Shown here piece by piece: positions 34,492 through 43,992 of a stretch of 64,000 nucleotides of DNA (the first letter of the stretch is position 1; every line of letters starts with the position of its first letter). The position numbers and the translations under genes are program-made. The notes beneath the pieces were generated by a model that saw only the letters and a list, made by a program, of their open reading frames with translations, ran no database searches and had not been told where the DNA came from. The stretch is from the NCBI RefSeq assembly GCF_036231905.1, contig NZ_JAZARE010000006.1, positions 371,500-435,499 on the forward strand, read 5' to 3'. The DNA is from CAMLIZ01 sp036231905. GTDB taxonomy: Bacteria; Pseudomonadota; Gammaproteobacteria; Burkholderiales; Burkholderiaceae_C.

Positions 34492-36326
34492 TTCACCGCC
34501 TTGGCCCGCAGGGCCGTGTCCAAGTCCACCATGTGCCACCAGTCGTTCCAGAACACCGGCCGCCGGTAGCCGATGACCCATGGGTGCACCAGGTCCGTTT
34601 CGATCCGGTGCAGCAGGGGCTTGTACGGCATGTAGGCCACGCTCAGGCGCTTGGCCTGCAGGAACAGCGCGTCACGCTCGGGGCCGTCCTCCAGCTCGCT
34701 CATGCGGTCGTAGAGCTTGTCCATCTCGGCCAGCTTGAAGCGCGCGAGGTTCTGCGCCCCGGTGTGCGGGCTGTACACGCTGGACAGCGAATCGAGCCCG
34801 TCGCCGCCGGCGCTGCTGTAGGCCAGCTGCCACATCATGAAGCGCCCGGCCTGCGCGGTCTTCAAGTTCTCCGGCCACTTGGCGGTGAGGAACTCGATGC
34901 GCACGCCGATCGCGCCCATGCTCTTCTTCCACAGCTCGTCGAGCAGCCGCGAGCGCTGGTCGGGCTGGGTGTTCATGCGCAGCACCAGCGGGCTGCCGTC
35001 GGGCAGGTCGCGCCAGCCGTCGCCGTTTTTGTCGACATAGCCGTACAGGTCCAGCAGCGCCTTGGCGCGGCCCGGGTCGTAGTCGCTCGCCTCGCTCTTG
35101 AACTTGGGGTCGTAGCCGCTGGTGTTGGGCATCAGGCGGGACTGCGCGGGCACCCCCTGCCCCTTGCGCGCAAAACGGATCTCCGCGGGGGTGTTGTAGG
35201 CCAGCGAGATGGCGCGCCGCAACGCCACCTTGTCAGGCGTGTAGCCGCCCACCACGGGGTCGTCCATGTTGAACACGGCGATGCCGATGTCCGAGTTCAG
35301 CACCCGCCTGGCCACGATGCCACGCTTGGCGAGATTGGGTGCGAGCTTGCCGCCGGGCACCGCGATGTTCACGTAGTCGTTGGGCAGCGGCGCGGCATAG
35401 GTGCCGATCATGTCGGTCTGGCCGTTGAGGAAGGCCAGCCAGCGCGGCTGGTCCTCCTCGATGATGGAAATCTGCACCTCATCCACCATGGGGATGCGCC
35501 GACCTTTGAACCGCGCCAGCAGCGCCTGGCCTTCGGCGTCGTCGGGCGCGGGCTCGGCGTCGTAATACATCTCGCGGAAGTTCGGGTTTCGCTCCAGCAC
35601 GATCAAGGACGAACGGCGCCACTGCTTCAACCGGAAGGGCCCCGTGCCCACCGGATGTGCGCCCACCTCTTCGCCATAGGCCTCCACCACTTCGCGCGCC
35701 ACCGCGCCCCACAGGTCGGACTGCGCCAACTGCGAGCCGAAGCGAGGCCGGGGCTGCGCCAGCTTGAAGCGCAGGGTGTACCGGTCGATCGCCTTCATGC
35801 CCTCGATCGGCCGGTCATAGTCGAAGGGCTTGCGTTGCTTCAGCGACTCCTCGCGCAGTGCGTCCAGGCCAAGGATGGTCTGGTTCAGCACGTCCTCTCC
35901 CACCGGGCTCTTGTTGGCCGGGTCCACCAGGCGCTTGATGGAGTAGACGTAGTCCTCGGCCACCAGCTCGCGCCGCTGGCCCTTGAAGGCCGGATCGTCG
36001 GCGAAGTAGATGCCGGGCTTGAGCTTCACCGTCCAGACGCGGAAGTCAGCCGAATGTTCGGGCATGCCGTCGGCGGTCAGCGGGCGCAGCTTGATCGGCC
36101 GCGCGAGGTGGTCGTAGCGGTAGAGCGACTCGAAGATGTGCGGCGTGATGTTGCGCGAATACAGGTCGCTGATCTTGGCCGGATCGAAGGAGGTCTCGGC
36201 GACACGGAAGGCCACGCGCAGCACCTTGCGTTCGGGCGCCGGGGCGCCCGCCGAGTCGGCGGCAGGAACGGCGGAAGCAAAAGCGAGCAGCAGCACGCCC
36301 AGCAGCCGGATGCACAGGGGTTTCAT
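34488..36326 (-). CDS. Peptide-type ABC substrate-binding protein, third in array
   Basis: This 612-residue paralogue begins with a signal peptide (LLGVLLLAFASAVPAADS) and has the same landmarks as its neighbours: KVLRVAFRVAETSFDPAKI, FADDPAFKGQRRELVAEDYVYS, HPVGTGPFRLKQWRRSS and DKNGDGWRDLPDG. It is closest to the fourth copy: long identical stretches occur in the middle and C-terminal parts. Four-base overlaps at both ends place it in one translationally coupled series. Confidence 0.92.
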   Translation of the reverse strand: MKPLCIRLLGVLLLAFASAVPAADSAGAPAPERKVLRVAFRVAETSFDPAKISDLYSRNITPHIFESLYRYDHLARPIKLRPLTADGMPEHSADFRVWTVKLKPGIYFADDPAFKGQRRELVAEDYVYSIKRLVDPANKSPVGEDVLNQTILGLDALREESLKQRKPFDYDRPIEGMKAIDRYTLRFKLAQPRPRFGSQLAQSDLWGAVAREVVEAYGEEVGAHPVGTGPFRLKQWRRSSLIVLERNPNFREMYYDAEPAPDDAEGQALLARFKGRRIPMVDEVQISIIEEDQPRWLAFLNGQTDMIGTYAAPLPNDYVNIAVPGGKLAPNLAKRGIVARRVLNSDIGIAVFNMDDPVVGGYTPDKVALRRAISLAYNTPAEIRFARKGQGVPAQSRLMPNTSGYDPKFKSEASDYDPGRAKALLDLYGYVDKNGDGWRDLPDGSPLVLRMNTQPDQRSRLLDELWKKSMGAIGVRIEFLTAKWPENLKTAQAGRFMMWQLAYSSAGGDGLDSLSSVYSPHTGAQNLARFKLAEMDKLYDRMSELEDGPERDALFLQAKRLSVAYMPYKPLLHRIETDLVHPWVIGYRRPVFWNDWWHMVDLDTALRAKAVK

Positions 36327-38134
36327 GAGGGTTGCCTGGAAGGTTGGATGTCCACGTACTGCCAGAACACATTGCCGAACGGCGGGCGGCGAAAGCCCTG
36401 CAGCCGGGGTTGCGTCAGGTCGGTGATGATGCGGTGCACGTTGTACTTCTTGGGCGCGAAGGCAATCACCAGCCGGCTGGCCTCGCGGATGAGCGCCATA
36501 CGCTGCGGGCCGTCGGGCAGCTCGAGGATCTGCTCGTAGAGCTGGTCATAGGCCGGCAGCTTCAGACGCGCGAGGTTCTGCCCGCCGGCGGCAGGCCCGT
36601 ACAGCGTCTGCATCGAATCCTGCACGTCGGGGGCGGAGGCGGTGCCGCCGAGTTGCCACATCATCAGCTGGCCGGCCTGGGCCTTCTTGTAATTCTCCGG
36701 CCACTGCGCCGTTTCGAACACCATGCGCACAGCCAGCGCGTCCATGCACTTCTTCCAGAGCTCGGCAAACTGACGTTCGATCTGGCTGGGCTGCGTCGGG
36801 TAGCGCAGCACCAGGGGCTGGCCGTCGGGCAGGTCACGCCAGCCGTCGCCGTCCTTGTCGACGTAGCCGTACAGGTCCAGCAGCGACTTGGCACGGGCGA
36901 GGTCGAAGTCGCTGTTCTCGGTCTTGAACTGCGGGTCGTACCCGAAGGTATTCGGCACGACCGGCGACTGCGCCACGATGGCCTGGCCGCGGCGCACGTC
37001 GCGGATCTCCCGCTGCACGTCGTACGCCAGGCCGATCGCGCGCCGCAACGCCACCTTCTCCGGCGTGTAGCCGCCCACCACCGGATCCTCCATGTTGAAG
37101 TAGAGGTAGACGGTGTCGGCAGCCAGCAGCCGGTGCATTGCCAGACCCTTGCGCGCCAGGTTGGGAGCCAGTTTCCCGCCGGGGATCGCGGTGGTGGCGA
37201 AGTCCAACGGCACTGCCACCAGGTCCAGCTCGCCGTTGAGGAAGGCCAGCCAGCGAGGCTGGCTTTCCTCGATGATGGAGATGTCCACCCGGTCCACCAT
37301 GGGCAGGCGCCGGCCCTTGAAGCGCCGCAGCAGCGCCTGGCCTTCGCGGTCGTCGGCCGCGGGCTGCCCGTCGTAGCGCACCTCGCGGTAGCCGGGGTTG
37401 CGTTCCAGCACGATCTGCGAGCTGCGCCGCCAGGACTGCAGCCGGAACGGGCCGGTGCCCACCGGATGCTCCACCAGCTTGTCGCCATAGAACTCCACCA
37501 CTTCGCGCGCCACGGCGCCGTACAGGCTGGAGTCGGCGATGGTGTACAGGAAGCGCGGGCGCGGATGCGCGAGCTTGAACTGCACGGTGTAGCGGTCGAG
37601 CGCGCGGATGCCCTCGACGGGCCGGTCGTAGTCGAAGGGCTTGCGGGTGCTCAGGGCCTCTTCACGCAGCGCCTCCAGCCCCAGCACACCTTCTTCGGCG
37701 AAGCTGGCATAGCTGGAGCTCTTGTTCGCCGGATCGAAGTAGCGCTTCCAGGTGTAGACGTAGTCCTGGGCGACCAGCTCGCGCCGCACGCCCTTGAAGG
37801 CCGGGTCGTCGGCGAAGTAGATGCCCGGTTGCAGACGAACGGTCCAGGTCTTGAAATCGGCCGACGCCTCCGGCATGCCGGCCGCGGTGTTGGGCACCAC
37901 CTTGTACGGCCGCGCGAGGTAGTCGTAGCGGTAGGGCGCATCGAACACATGCGCCAGCACCGTGCGCGAATAGATGTCGGTGACACCGACCGGATCGAAG
38001 CCGGTCTCCGCGGCGGGGAACGCATAGCGCAGGGTCTTCACGGTCGCCGCCTGGGCGGCCGCCGGGGTGGCCACGGCGGACGCCAACGAAAGCACGGCGC
38101 CCAGCAGGGCGGCGGCGAGCAAGCGGCAGATCAT
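36323..38134 (-). CDS. Peptide-type ABC substrate-binding protein, second in array
   Basis: This 603-residue paralogue has signal peptide LLAAALLGAVLSLASAVA and begins the mature part with VKTLRYAFPAAETGFDPVGV. It shares the FADDPAFKG, HPVGTGPFRLQSWRRSS and DKDGDGWRDLPDG blocks but differs from the others in several substrate-pocket-like regions and ends with FGNVFWQYVDIQ. Its start overlaps the first copy's stop by four bases and its stop overlaps the third copy's start. Confidence 0.92.
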   Translation of the reverse strand: MICRLLAAALLGAVLSLASAVATPAAAQAATVKTLRYAFPAAETGFDPVGVTDIYSRTVLAHVFDAPYRYDYLARPYKVVPNTAAGMPEASADFKTWTVRLQPGIYFADDPAFKGVRRELVAQDYVYTWKRYFDPANKSSSYASFAEEGVLGLEALREEALSTRKPFDYDRPVEGIRALDRYTVQFKLAHPRPRFLYTIADSSLYGAVAREVVEFYGDKLVEHPVGTGPFRLQSWRRSSQIVLERNPGYREVRYDGQPAADDREGQALLRRFKGRRLPMVDRVDISIIEESQPRWLAFLNGELDLVAVPLDFATTAIPGGKLAPNLARKGLAMHRLLAADTVYLYFNMEDPVVGGYTPEKVALRRAIGLAYDVQREIRDVRRGQAIVAQSPVVPNTFGYDPQFKTENSDFDLARAKSLLDLYGYVDKDGDGWRDLPDGQPLVLRYPTQPSQIERQFAELWKKCMDALAVRMVFETAQWPENYKKAQAGQLMMWQLGGTASAPDVQDSMQTLYGPAAGGQNLARLKLPAYDQLYEQILELPDGPQRMALIREASRLVIAFAPKKYNVHRIITDLTQPRLQGFRRPPFGNVFWQYVDIQPSRQPS

Positions 38135-39951
38135 CGCTGTCGGCTCCGGGATGCGAGCTGCGCCGTATCGACGTCGATGTAGCGCCAGAAGTCCTTCACG
38201 AACACGTTGCGGTGGTAGCCCTGGACCCAGGCGTGCGTCATGTCGGTGAACACGCGGTGCACATGCACCTTGTACGGCATGTAGGCCACCAGCAGGCGCT
38301 TGGCCTCGTCGATGCCGGCCTGGCGCTCGGGGCCGTCGGGCAGCACGCGCAGCTGGTCGAAGAGCTGGTTGTAGGCCGGCAGGTCGAAGCGCGCGTGATT
38401 CGACTGGCCCTTGTTCGGCCCATAGGCCAGCGAAAGGAAATCTTCCGCATCGGGGATGCTGGCCGACCAGCCCACGCCCCACATCATCAGCTTGCCGGCG
38501 CGCGAGGCCTTCAGGTGCTCGGGCCATTGCGCCAGCTTGAAGCGCATGCGCACGCCAATGGCGGCCATGTTCTTCTGCCAGAGGTCGGCGAGCTGGCGGT
38601 TCTCACCGTCGTTGGTGGTGGCGTATTCCAGCTCCAGCGGCGAGCCGTCCGGCTGGTCGCGCCAGCCGTCACCGTCCTTGTCCACATAGCCGTACAGGTC
38701 CAGCAGCGCCTTGGCGCGGCCGCGGTTGAAGTCGCTCATCTCCGACTTGAACGCCGGCTGGTAGCCCGCCACCAGCGGCGAGACGATCGACTGCGCGGGA
38801 ATCGCCTGGCTGCGGCGCGCAAGGCGGATCTCACGTTCCACGTCCACCGCCAGGCTGATCGCCCGCCGCAGCGCGATCTTGTCCGGCGTGTAGCCACCCA
38901 CCACCGGGTTCTCCATGGCGAAGTAGGAGTACGACACATCCGCGCGCGGGTAACGCTCCATGTGGATGCCACGCTTGGCCAGGTTGGGCGCCAGCCGGTT
39001 GTTGGGCATCGCGCTGGTGACGAAGTCGTTGGGCACGATCTCCACCATGTCGTGCTCCTGGTTCAGGAAGGCCAGCCAGCGCGGCTGGTTCTCCTCGATG
39101 ATGGACACCTCCACCCGGTCGATCATCGGCAGGCGCCGGCCCTTGAACTGCGCGGCCACCTGCTGCAGCCGGGTATCTCCCTCGGGCGGGTGCTCGTCGT
39201 AGAAGCGCTCGCGGTAGCCGGGGTTGCGCTCCAGCACGATGCGCGAGCTGCGCCGCCATTCGGCCAGGCGATAGGCACCGGTGCCCACCGGGTGCTCCAT
39301 CATGTGGTCGCCATAACGCTCCACCACCTCGCGCGCCACCGCGCCCACCAAGGACGGATCGGCCATCACGTAGATGAAGCGAGGGTTCGGCTCGGCCAGC
39401 TTCACCTGGAAGGTGTAGCGGTCGATCACCCGGGCGCCTTCCACCTCCCGGTCGTAGTCGAAGGGCTGGCGCGTCTTGAGCGCCTGCTGGCGCAGCTCGC
39501 TCAGGCCCAGCAGCTTGTTGCCCTCCAGCCAGTACAGCCGGCCGCTCTTCCAGCGCGGGTCGTAGTGGCGCTTGATGCTGTACACGTAGTCAGCCGCCAC
39601 CAGCTCGCGGCGCCGGCCTTCGAAGGCCGGGTCGTCAGCGAAATAGATGCCCCGCTGCAGCTTGAAGGTGAAGGTGCGGAAATCGGCGGACACCTCGGGC
39701 ATGGCGGCCGCGGTGTTGGGCCGCACCCGCGTGGGCGAGGCCAGGAACTCGAACTCCAGCGGCGCATCGAAGATGTTGGCTTCGAGGATGCTGGAGTACA
39801 GGTCGGTGGTCTGCGCCGGATCGAAGCCCGTCTCCGCCACGCGGAACGCGTAGCGCAGCACCTTCACCGGCGCGGTTGGCGATTGCGCACGCGATGGCGG
39901 CATGGCCAGCAGCAGGCTTGTGGCCAACGCCAGCAGGAAGGAACGCTTCAT
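38131..39951 (-). CDS. Peptide-type ABC substrate-binding protein, first in array
   Basis: This 606-residue paralogue has signal peptide FLLALATSLLLAMPPSRA and mature start VKVLRYAFRVAETGFDPAQT. The fold landmarks FADDPAFEGRRRELVAADYVYS, HPVGTGAYRLAEWRRSS and DKDGDGWRDQPDG are present. It is the promoter-proximal gene of the four-copy array and is divergent from the permease genes. The ATG at 39951 was preferred because the extra 22 residues upstream are proline-rich and would bury the signal peptide. Confidence 0.92.
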   Translation of the reverse strand: MKRSFLLALATSLLLAMPPSRAQSPTAPVKVLRYAFRVAETGFDPAQTTDLYSSILEANIFDAPLEFEFLASPTRVRPNTAAAMPEVSADFRTFTFKLQRGIYFADDPAFEGRRRELVAADYVYSIKRHYDPRWKSGRLYWLEGNKLLGLSELRQQALKTRQPFDYDREVEGARVIDRYTFQVKLAEPNPRFIYVMADPSLVGAVAREVVERYGDHMMEHPVGTGAYRLAEWRRSSRIVLERNPGYRERFYDEHPPEGDTRLQQVAAQFKGRRLPMIDRVEVSIIEENQPRWLAFLNQEHDMVEIVPNDFVTSAMPNNRLAPNLAKRGIHMERYPRADVSYSYFAMENPVVGGYTPDKIALRRAISLAVDVEREIRLARRSQAIPAQSIVSPLVAGYQPAFKSEMSDFNRGRAKALLDLYGYVDKDGDGWRDQPDGSPLELEYATTNDGENRQLADLWQKNMAAIGVRMRFKLAQWPEHLKASRAGKLMMWGVGWSASIPDAEDFLSLAYGPNKGQSNHARFDLPAYNQLFDQLRVLPDGPERQAGIDEAKRLLVAYMPYKVHVHRVFTDMTHAWVQGYHRNVFVKDFWRYIDVDTAQLASRSRQR

Positions 39952-40208
39952 GGTGTTCAAGCCCGGAGGGCGTGGCGGCCGGGTGGGCGGCGGGCCTGAG
40001 CCGGGCGGGGTCGACACAGGCGGCGAAGTCTAGCGGCCCGGCCACGGCTCAGCTTGTGTTTCGGCGCCATTCCCATGGAAAACCCGAACCAACGCAGGAC
40101 AAACCGCCAGGGCAACCGGCGTTTGCTCGGCCTACACTCGCGCATCCCGAATTTTGACGACCACGAGCGCCGCCACAAGCGGCCGCCGGTTCCCTGGAGC
40201 GACGATTC
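39952..40208. promoter_or_regulatory. Divergent control region of the peptide importer locus
   Basis: These 257 bases separate the binding-protein array (minus) from the permease/ATPase genes (plus). A plus-strand -10-like TACACT lies near 40133-40138 with no convincing -35. The ribosome-binding site GGAG before the permease ATG is visible. GC-rich dyads lie near 39965-40025. I see no gene here. Confidence 0.35.
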
Positions 40209-41147
40209 ATGGCCGCCTACCTGATACGGCGCCTGCTGCAAATGGTGCCCACCCTGCTGGGCGCCGTGCTGCTGGTGTACGTGCTGTTCTACTTCTTCGG
40301 CGAAGACCCGGCCGTGATCCTTGGCGGGCAGAACGCCACTGCGGCGCAGATCGAAGCGATCCGCCAGCAGCTCGGCCTCGACCAGCCCTGGTATGTGCAG
40401 CTGGGCATCTACCTCAAGCAGGTGGCCACGCTGAACTGGGGCCGCAGCTGGGCCACCAATGAAGCGGTGAGCAACATCTTCGCGACCCGGCTGCCGGCCA
40501 CGCTGACGGTGATGCTGCCCATCCTGATTCTGGACACCCTGCTCGCGCTGCCGGTGGCCATGTGGGTGGCCTACCGCCGCGGCTCCTTCAGTGACCGCGC
40601 CATCATGGTGGGCGCCACCGTGGCGCTGTCGATCTCCTTCCTGGTCTACATCATCGTCGGGCAATACCTGTTCGGCTTCCAGCTCGGCTGGTTCCCGGTG
40701 CAGGGCTGGAGCGACAGCCTGTGGACCAACCTCGCGGTGTACGTGCCGCTGCCCGTGATCCTGGCGCTGGCCGTCGGCCTGGCGCCGCAGACCCGGCTGT
40801 ACCGCAGCTTCTTCCTCGACGAGCTCGGCCAGGACTACGTGCGCACCGCGCGCGCCAAGGGCCTGACGGAGAAGACCGTGCTGTTCAAGCACGTGCTGCG
40901 CAACGCGATGATCCCGATCCTCACCAACCTGGGGCTGGCGCTGCCGGGCATCTTCGTCGGCTCCTTCCTGATCGAGGTGTTCTTCTCGATCCCCGGCCTG
41001 GGCCGCGAGGTGATCCTGGCGGTCAACCGCAGCGACTATCCGGTGATCCAGGCCACCACCGTGTACCTGGCCCTGCTGACGATGCTCATCAACCTGGGCG
41101 TCGACATCCTCTACAAGCTGGTCGATCCGCGGGTGGTCCTCAAATGA
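40209..41147 (+). CDS. ABC transporter permease (OppB/YejB-like)
   Basis: This 312-residue inner-membrane permease has six to seven membrane segments and the N-terminal block YLIRRLLQMVPTLLGAVLLVYVLF common to OppB-type subunits. The ATPase-contact EAA loop is DYVRTARAKGLTEKTVLFKHVLRNAMIPIL. Its stop overlaps the start of the second permease by four bases. With the next two genes it would form the membrane part of an importer that uses the four divergent binding proteins. Confidence 0.95.
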   Translation: MAAYLIRRLLQMVPTLLGAVLLVYVLFYFFGEDPAVILGGQNATAAQIEAIRQQLGLDQPWYVQLGIYLKQVATLNWGRSWATNEAVSNIFATRLPATLTVMLPILILDTLLALPVAMWVAYRRGSFSDRAIMVGATVALSISFLVYIIVGQYLFGFQLGWFPVQGWSDSLWTNLAVYVPLPVILALAVGLAPQTRLYRSFFLDELGQDYVRTARAKGLTEKTVLFKHVLRNAMIPILTNLGLALPGIFVGSFLIEVFFSIPGLGREVILAVNRSDYPVIQATTVYLALLTMLINLGVDILYKLVDPRVVLK

Positions 41148-42202
41148 GCGCAGTCCTGGACAACAAGATGCCCGCGCCGGCCCCGGCGGCGCAACGCTCC
41201 GAAGGCGTCTGGCACGCGGCCTGGCGCCGCCTGCGCACCGACCGCGTGGGCATGCTGGCGATGGCCATCGTGGCGGCCTTCATCCTGCTGATCGTGCTCA
41301 CGTCCGCCCGCCTGGTGGCGCGCGACTGGCAGGTGGAAAAAGGTGTGCCAAGTGCGCCGCCGACCTTCATGGGCCCGTCCAAGCAGGAAGCTGCCAGCGT
41401 GATCGAGAGTCCAAAGGGGCCGAACGTGGACCTGTCGGACATCGACCCGCTGGCGCCACGCTACGCCGAGTGGGCCGAACGCGCGAAGCAGTACAAGACC
41501 GAGGAAGCACCGCGCGCGCAGACTTTGCCTTTCGGCGGGGACCGTCTGGGCCGCGACGTGCTCACCAAGACGATCAAGGGCACTCAGACCTCCGTGTTCG
41601 TGGGCCTGATCGGCGCGCTGTTCGCCGCCGTGATCGGCACCGTGCTGGGCGCACTGGCGGGCTTTTTCGGTGGGCGCATCGGCGACTTCATCGAATGGGT
41701 CTACAACGTGTTCACCGCGATCCCGGACGTGCTGCTGATCCTGGCGTTCGCGGCCATCTTCGGCCGCGGCGTGGGCTCGGTGGCGATCATCCTGTCGCTG
41801 GTGGGCTGGACCGGGCTGTACCGCCAGGTGCGCGCAGAGTTCCTCAAGCACTCGTCGCGCGAGTATGTGCGCGCCGCCGAAGCCATCGGCGCCAGCGTGT
41901 CGTCACGCATGTTCCGCCACATCCTGCCCAACGTCAGCCACGTGATCTTCGTGCGCATGTCGCTGCTGGTGGTGGGCTTCATCAAGTACGAGGTGATCCT
42001 GTCCTACCTCGGGCTGGGTGTGAGCGTGGACGATGTGTCCTGGGGCACGATGCTGGCTGAAGCGCAGCCCGAGCTGATCCTCGGCCACTGGTGGCAGCTG
42101 GTGTCTGCCACGCTGTTCATGGCGGTGTTCATCACAGCCTTCTCGATGATGACTGACGCGCTGCGCGACGCGCTGGATCCAAAGCTGCGCGGCCTGGAGT
42201 AA
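41144..42202 (+). CDS. ABC transporter permease (OppC/YejE-like)
   Basis: This 352-residue second permease has one N-terminal membrane segment, a long periplasmic stretch (about residues 60-135, including FGGDRLGRDVLTKTIKG), then five membrane segments with the EAA loop EYVRAAEAIGASVSSRMFRHILPNVSHVI. The long soluble insertion and 350-residue length resemble YejE more than OppC. It overlaps the first permease by four bases and is followed two bases later by the ATPase gene. Confidence 0.95.
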   Translation: MSAVLDNKMPAPAPAAQRSEGVWHAAWRRLRTDRVGMLAMAIVAAFILLIVLTSARLVARDWQVEKGVPSAPPTFMGPSKQEAASVIESPKGPNVDLSDIDPLAPRYAEWAERAKQYKTEEAPRAQTLPFGGDRLGRDVLTKTIKGTQTSVFVGLIGALFAAVIGTVLGALAGFFGGRIGDFIEWVYNVFTAIPDVLLILAFAAIFGRGVGSVAIILSLVGWTGLYRQVRAEFLKHSSREYVRAAEAIGASVSSRMFRHILPNVSHVIFVRMSLLVVGFIKYEVILSYLGLGVSVDDVSWGTMLAEAQPELILGHWWQLVSATLFMAVFITAFSMMTDALRDALDPKLRGLE

Positions 42203-42204
42203 CG

Positions 42205-43881
42205 ATGTTGCTGAGCCTCCAAGACCTGCGGGTCGCCTTTCGCATGGGCAAGGTCGACGGCGTGGTGCAACGCGCCGAGGCCGTCAAGGGCATCTCGTTC
42301 GACATCCCCGAAAACAGCACCCTCGCCCTGGTGGGCGAGTCGGGCTCGGGCAAGAGCGTGACCGCGATGTCCATCCTCAACCTGCTGCCCGACAACGCGG
42401 AGCGCAGCGGCCGCATCCTCTACCAGGAGCGGGATCTGCTGCACGCCTCCCTGCCCGAGCTGCAGGCGCTGCGCGGGCGCGACATCGCCTGCGTGTTCCA
42501 GGACCCGATGAGTTCGCTGAACCCGGTGTTCACCGTCGGCAACCAGCTGTGCGAACCGCTGATGCGCCACCTGGGCATGAAGCCGAAGGAGGCGCTCGCC
42601 AAGGCCGAAAGCCTGCTCAACGAGGTGGGCATGCCGGAGCCCAAGCGCCGGCTGAACGCGTTTCCGCATGAGCTCTCCGGCGGCCAGCAGCAGCGCGTGA
42701 TGATCGCCATGGCGCTGGCTTGCGAGCCCAAGCTGCTGATCGCCGACGAACCCACCACCGCGCTGGACGTGACCATCCAGCGCCAGATCCTGGAGTTGCT
42801 GGCCAAGCTGCAGCAGCGTCATCGCATGAGCGTGCTGTTCATCAGCCATGACCTCGGCGTGGTGGGTGAGATCGCCGACCAGGTGGTGGTGATGCGCCAT
42901 GGCATCGTGCGCGAGCAGGGCCCCGTGGGCCAGATCTTCAGCGCCCCGAAGGATGCCTACACCCAGGCCCTGCTGGCCTGCCGGCCCAGCCTCACCGAGA
43001 ACCCGGCCCGCCTGATGGTGATCGACGACCACATCGCCGGCCGCGCCGCGCGCACCGAGCACACGCGCAAGGACCCGAATGCGCCGGTGGTGCTGTCTGT
43101 GAGTTCGCTCGCCAAGTCCTTCTGGCTCAAGGAGGGCTTGTTCGGCAAGCGGGAGTTCAAGGCGGTGCAGAACGTGAACTTCCAGCTGCGCAAGGGCCAC
43201 ACGCTCGGCGTGGTGGGCGAGTCGGGTTCCGGCAAGACGACGATGGGCCTGACCTTGCTGCGCCTGCACGAGCCCACTGGCGGCGAGGTGCTGTTCGAGG
43301 GCAAGAACCTGCTCAAGCTCTCCGATCGCGAGCGCCAGCTGATGCGCCGGCGCATCCAGATCGTGTTCCAGAACCCGTATGCCTCGCTCAACCCGCGCTT
43401 CACCATCGGCGAGACGCTGGTGGAGCCCATGGCCATCCACGGCATCGGCGCCAACACCTCCGAGCGCGAGCAGCGCGCCCGCGCCCTGCTGGAAAAAGTG
43501 GGCCTGGACGGCACCGCCTTCGGCAAGTACCCGCACGAGTTTTCCGGTGGCCAGCGCCAGCGCATTGCGATCGCGCGCTGCCTGACGCTCAACCCCGAGG
43601 TGCTGGTGCTGGACGAAGCGGTGTCGGCGCTGGATGTGTCGGTGCAGGCGCAGGTGCTCAACCTGCTGAAGGACCTGCAGGACGAACTCGGCCTGTCCTA
43701 TGTGTTCATCAGCCACGACCTCGCGGTCGTGCGCTTCATTTCCGACGAGGTGCTGGTGATGAAGGACGGGGAGGTGGTGGAGCAGGCGAGCGCCGAGCAG
43801 ATCCTGCGCGCACCGCAGCAGGACTACACCAAGCGCCTGCTGGGCGCCGTGCCGCGCGGCTGGCAGCCCGCACCGGCCTGA
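42205..43881 (+). CDS. Fused double ATPase of peptide ABC transporter (YejF-like)
   Basis: This 558-residue protein contains two complete ABC ATPase domains, each with the oligopeptide-type C-terminal extension. First: Walker A GESGSGKS, signature LSGGQQQRV, Walker B LLIADEPT. Second: Walker A GESGSGKT, signature FSGGQRQRI, Walker B VLVLDEAVS; the Glu after Asp is present in both. Fusion of OppD and OppF parts in one chain is characteristic of YejF. It completes the importer with two permeases and the binding proteins. Confidence 0.95.
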   Translation: MLLSLQDLRVAFRMGKVDGVVQRAEAVKGISFDIPENSTLALVGESGSGKSVTAMSILNLLPDNAERSGRILYQERDLLHASLPELQALRGRDIACVFQDPMSSLNPVFTVGNQLCEPLMRHLGMKPKEALAKAESLLNEVGMPEPKRRLNAFPHELSGGQQQRVMIAMALACEPKLLIADEPTTALDVTIQRQILELLAKLQQRHRMSVLFISHDLGVVGEIADQVVVMRHGIVREQGPVGQIFSAPKDAYTQALLACRPSLTENPARLMVIDDHIAGRAARTEHTRKDPNAPVVLSVSSLAKSFWLKEGLFGKREFKAVQNVNFQLRKGHTLGVVGESGSGKTTMGLTLLRLHEPTGGEVLFEGKNLLKLSDRERQLMRRRIQIVFQNPYASLNPRFTIGETLVEPMAIHGIGANTSEREQRARALLEKVGLDGTAFGKYPHEFSGGQRQRIAIARCLTLNPEVLVLDEAVSALDVSVQAQVLNLLKDLQDELGLSYVFISHDLAVVRFISDEVLVMKDGEVVEQASAEQILRAPQQDYTKRLLGAVPRGWQPAPA

Positions 43882-43957
43882 GCGCGCCGCCCAGCCCTTT
43901 CCGCCGGCCGGGTGGCAGCGCCCCCCCGGCCTTGAACCCCTCGGTACTGTGGGGCAA

Positions 43958-43985
43958 TTGCGATTTCGCACGATCGTGCTAGATT
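43958..43985 (+). promoter_or_regulatory. tetR promoter with operator inside the spacer
   Basis: TTGCGA (43958-43963) and TAGATT (43980-43985) form a -35/-10 pair 16 bases apart. The spacer carries the palindrome GCACGATCGTGC (43968-43979). A repressor bound there would block RNA polymerase, the usual autoregulation of TetR genes. The gene starts eight bases after the -10 element. Confidence 0.65.
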
Positions 43986-43992
43986 GTGCCCC

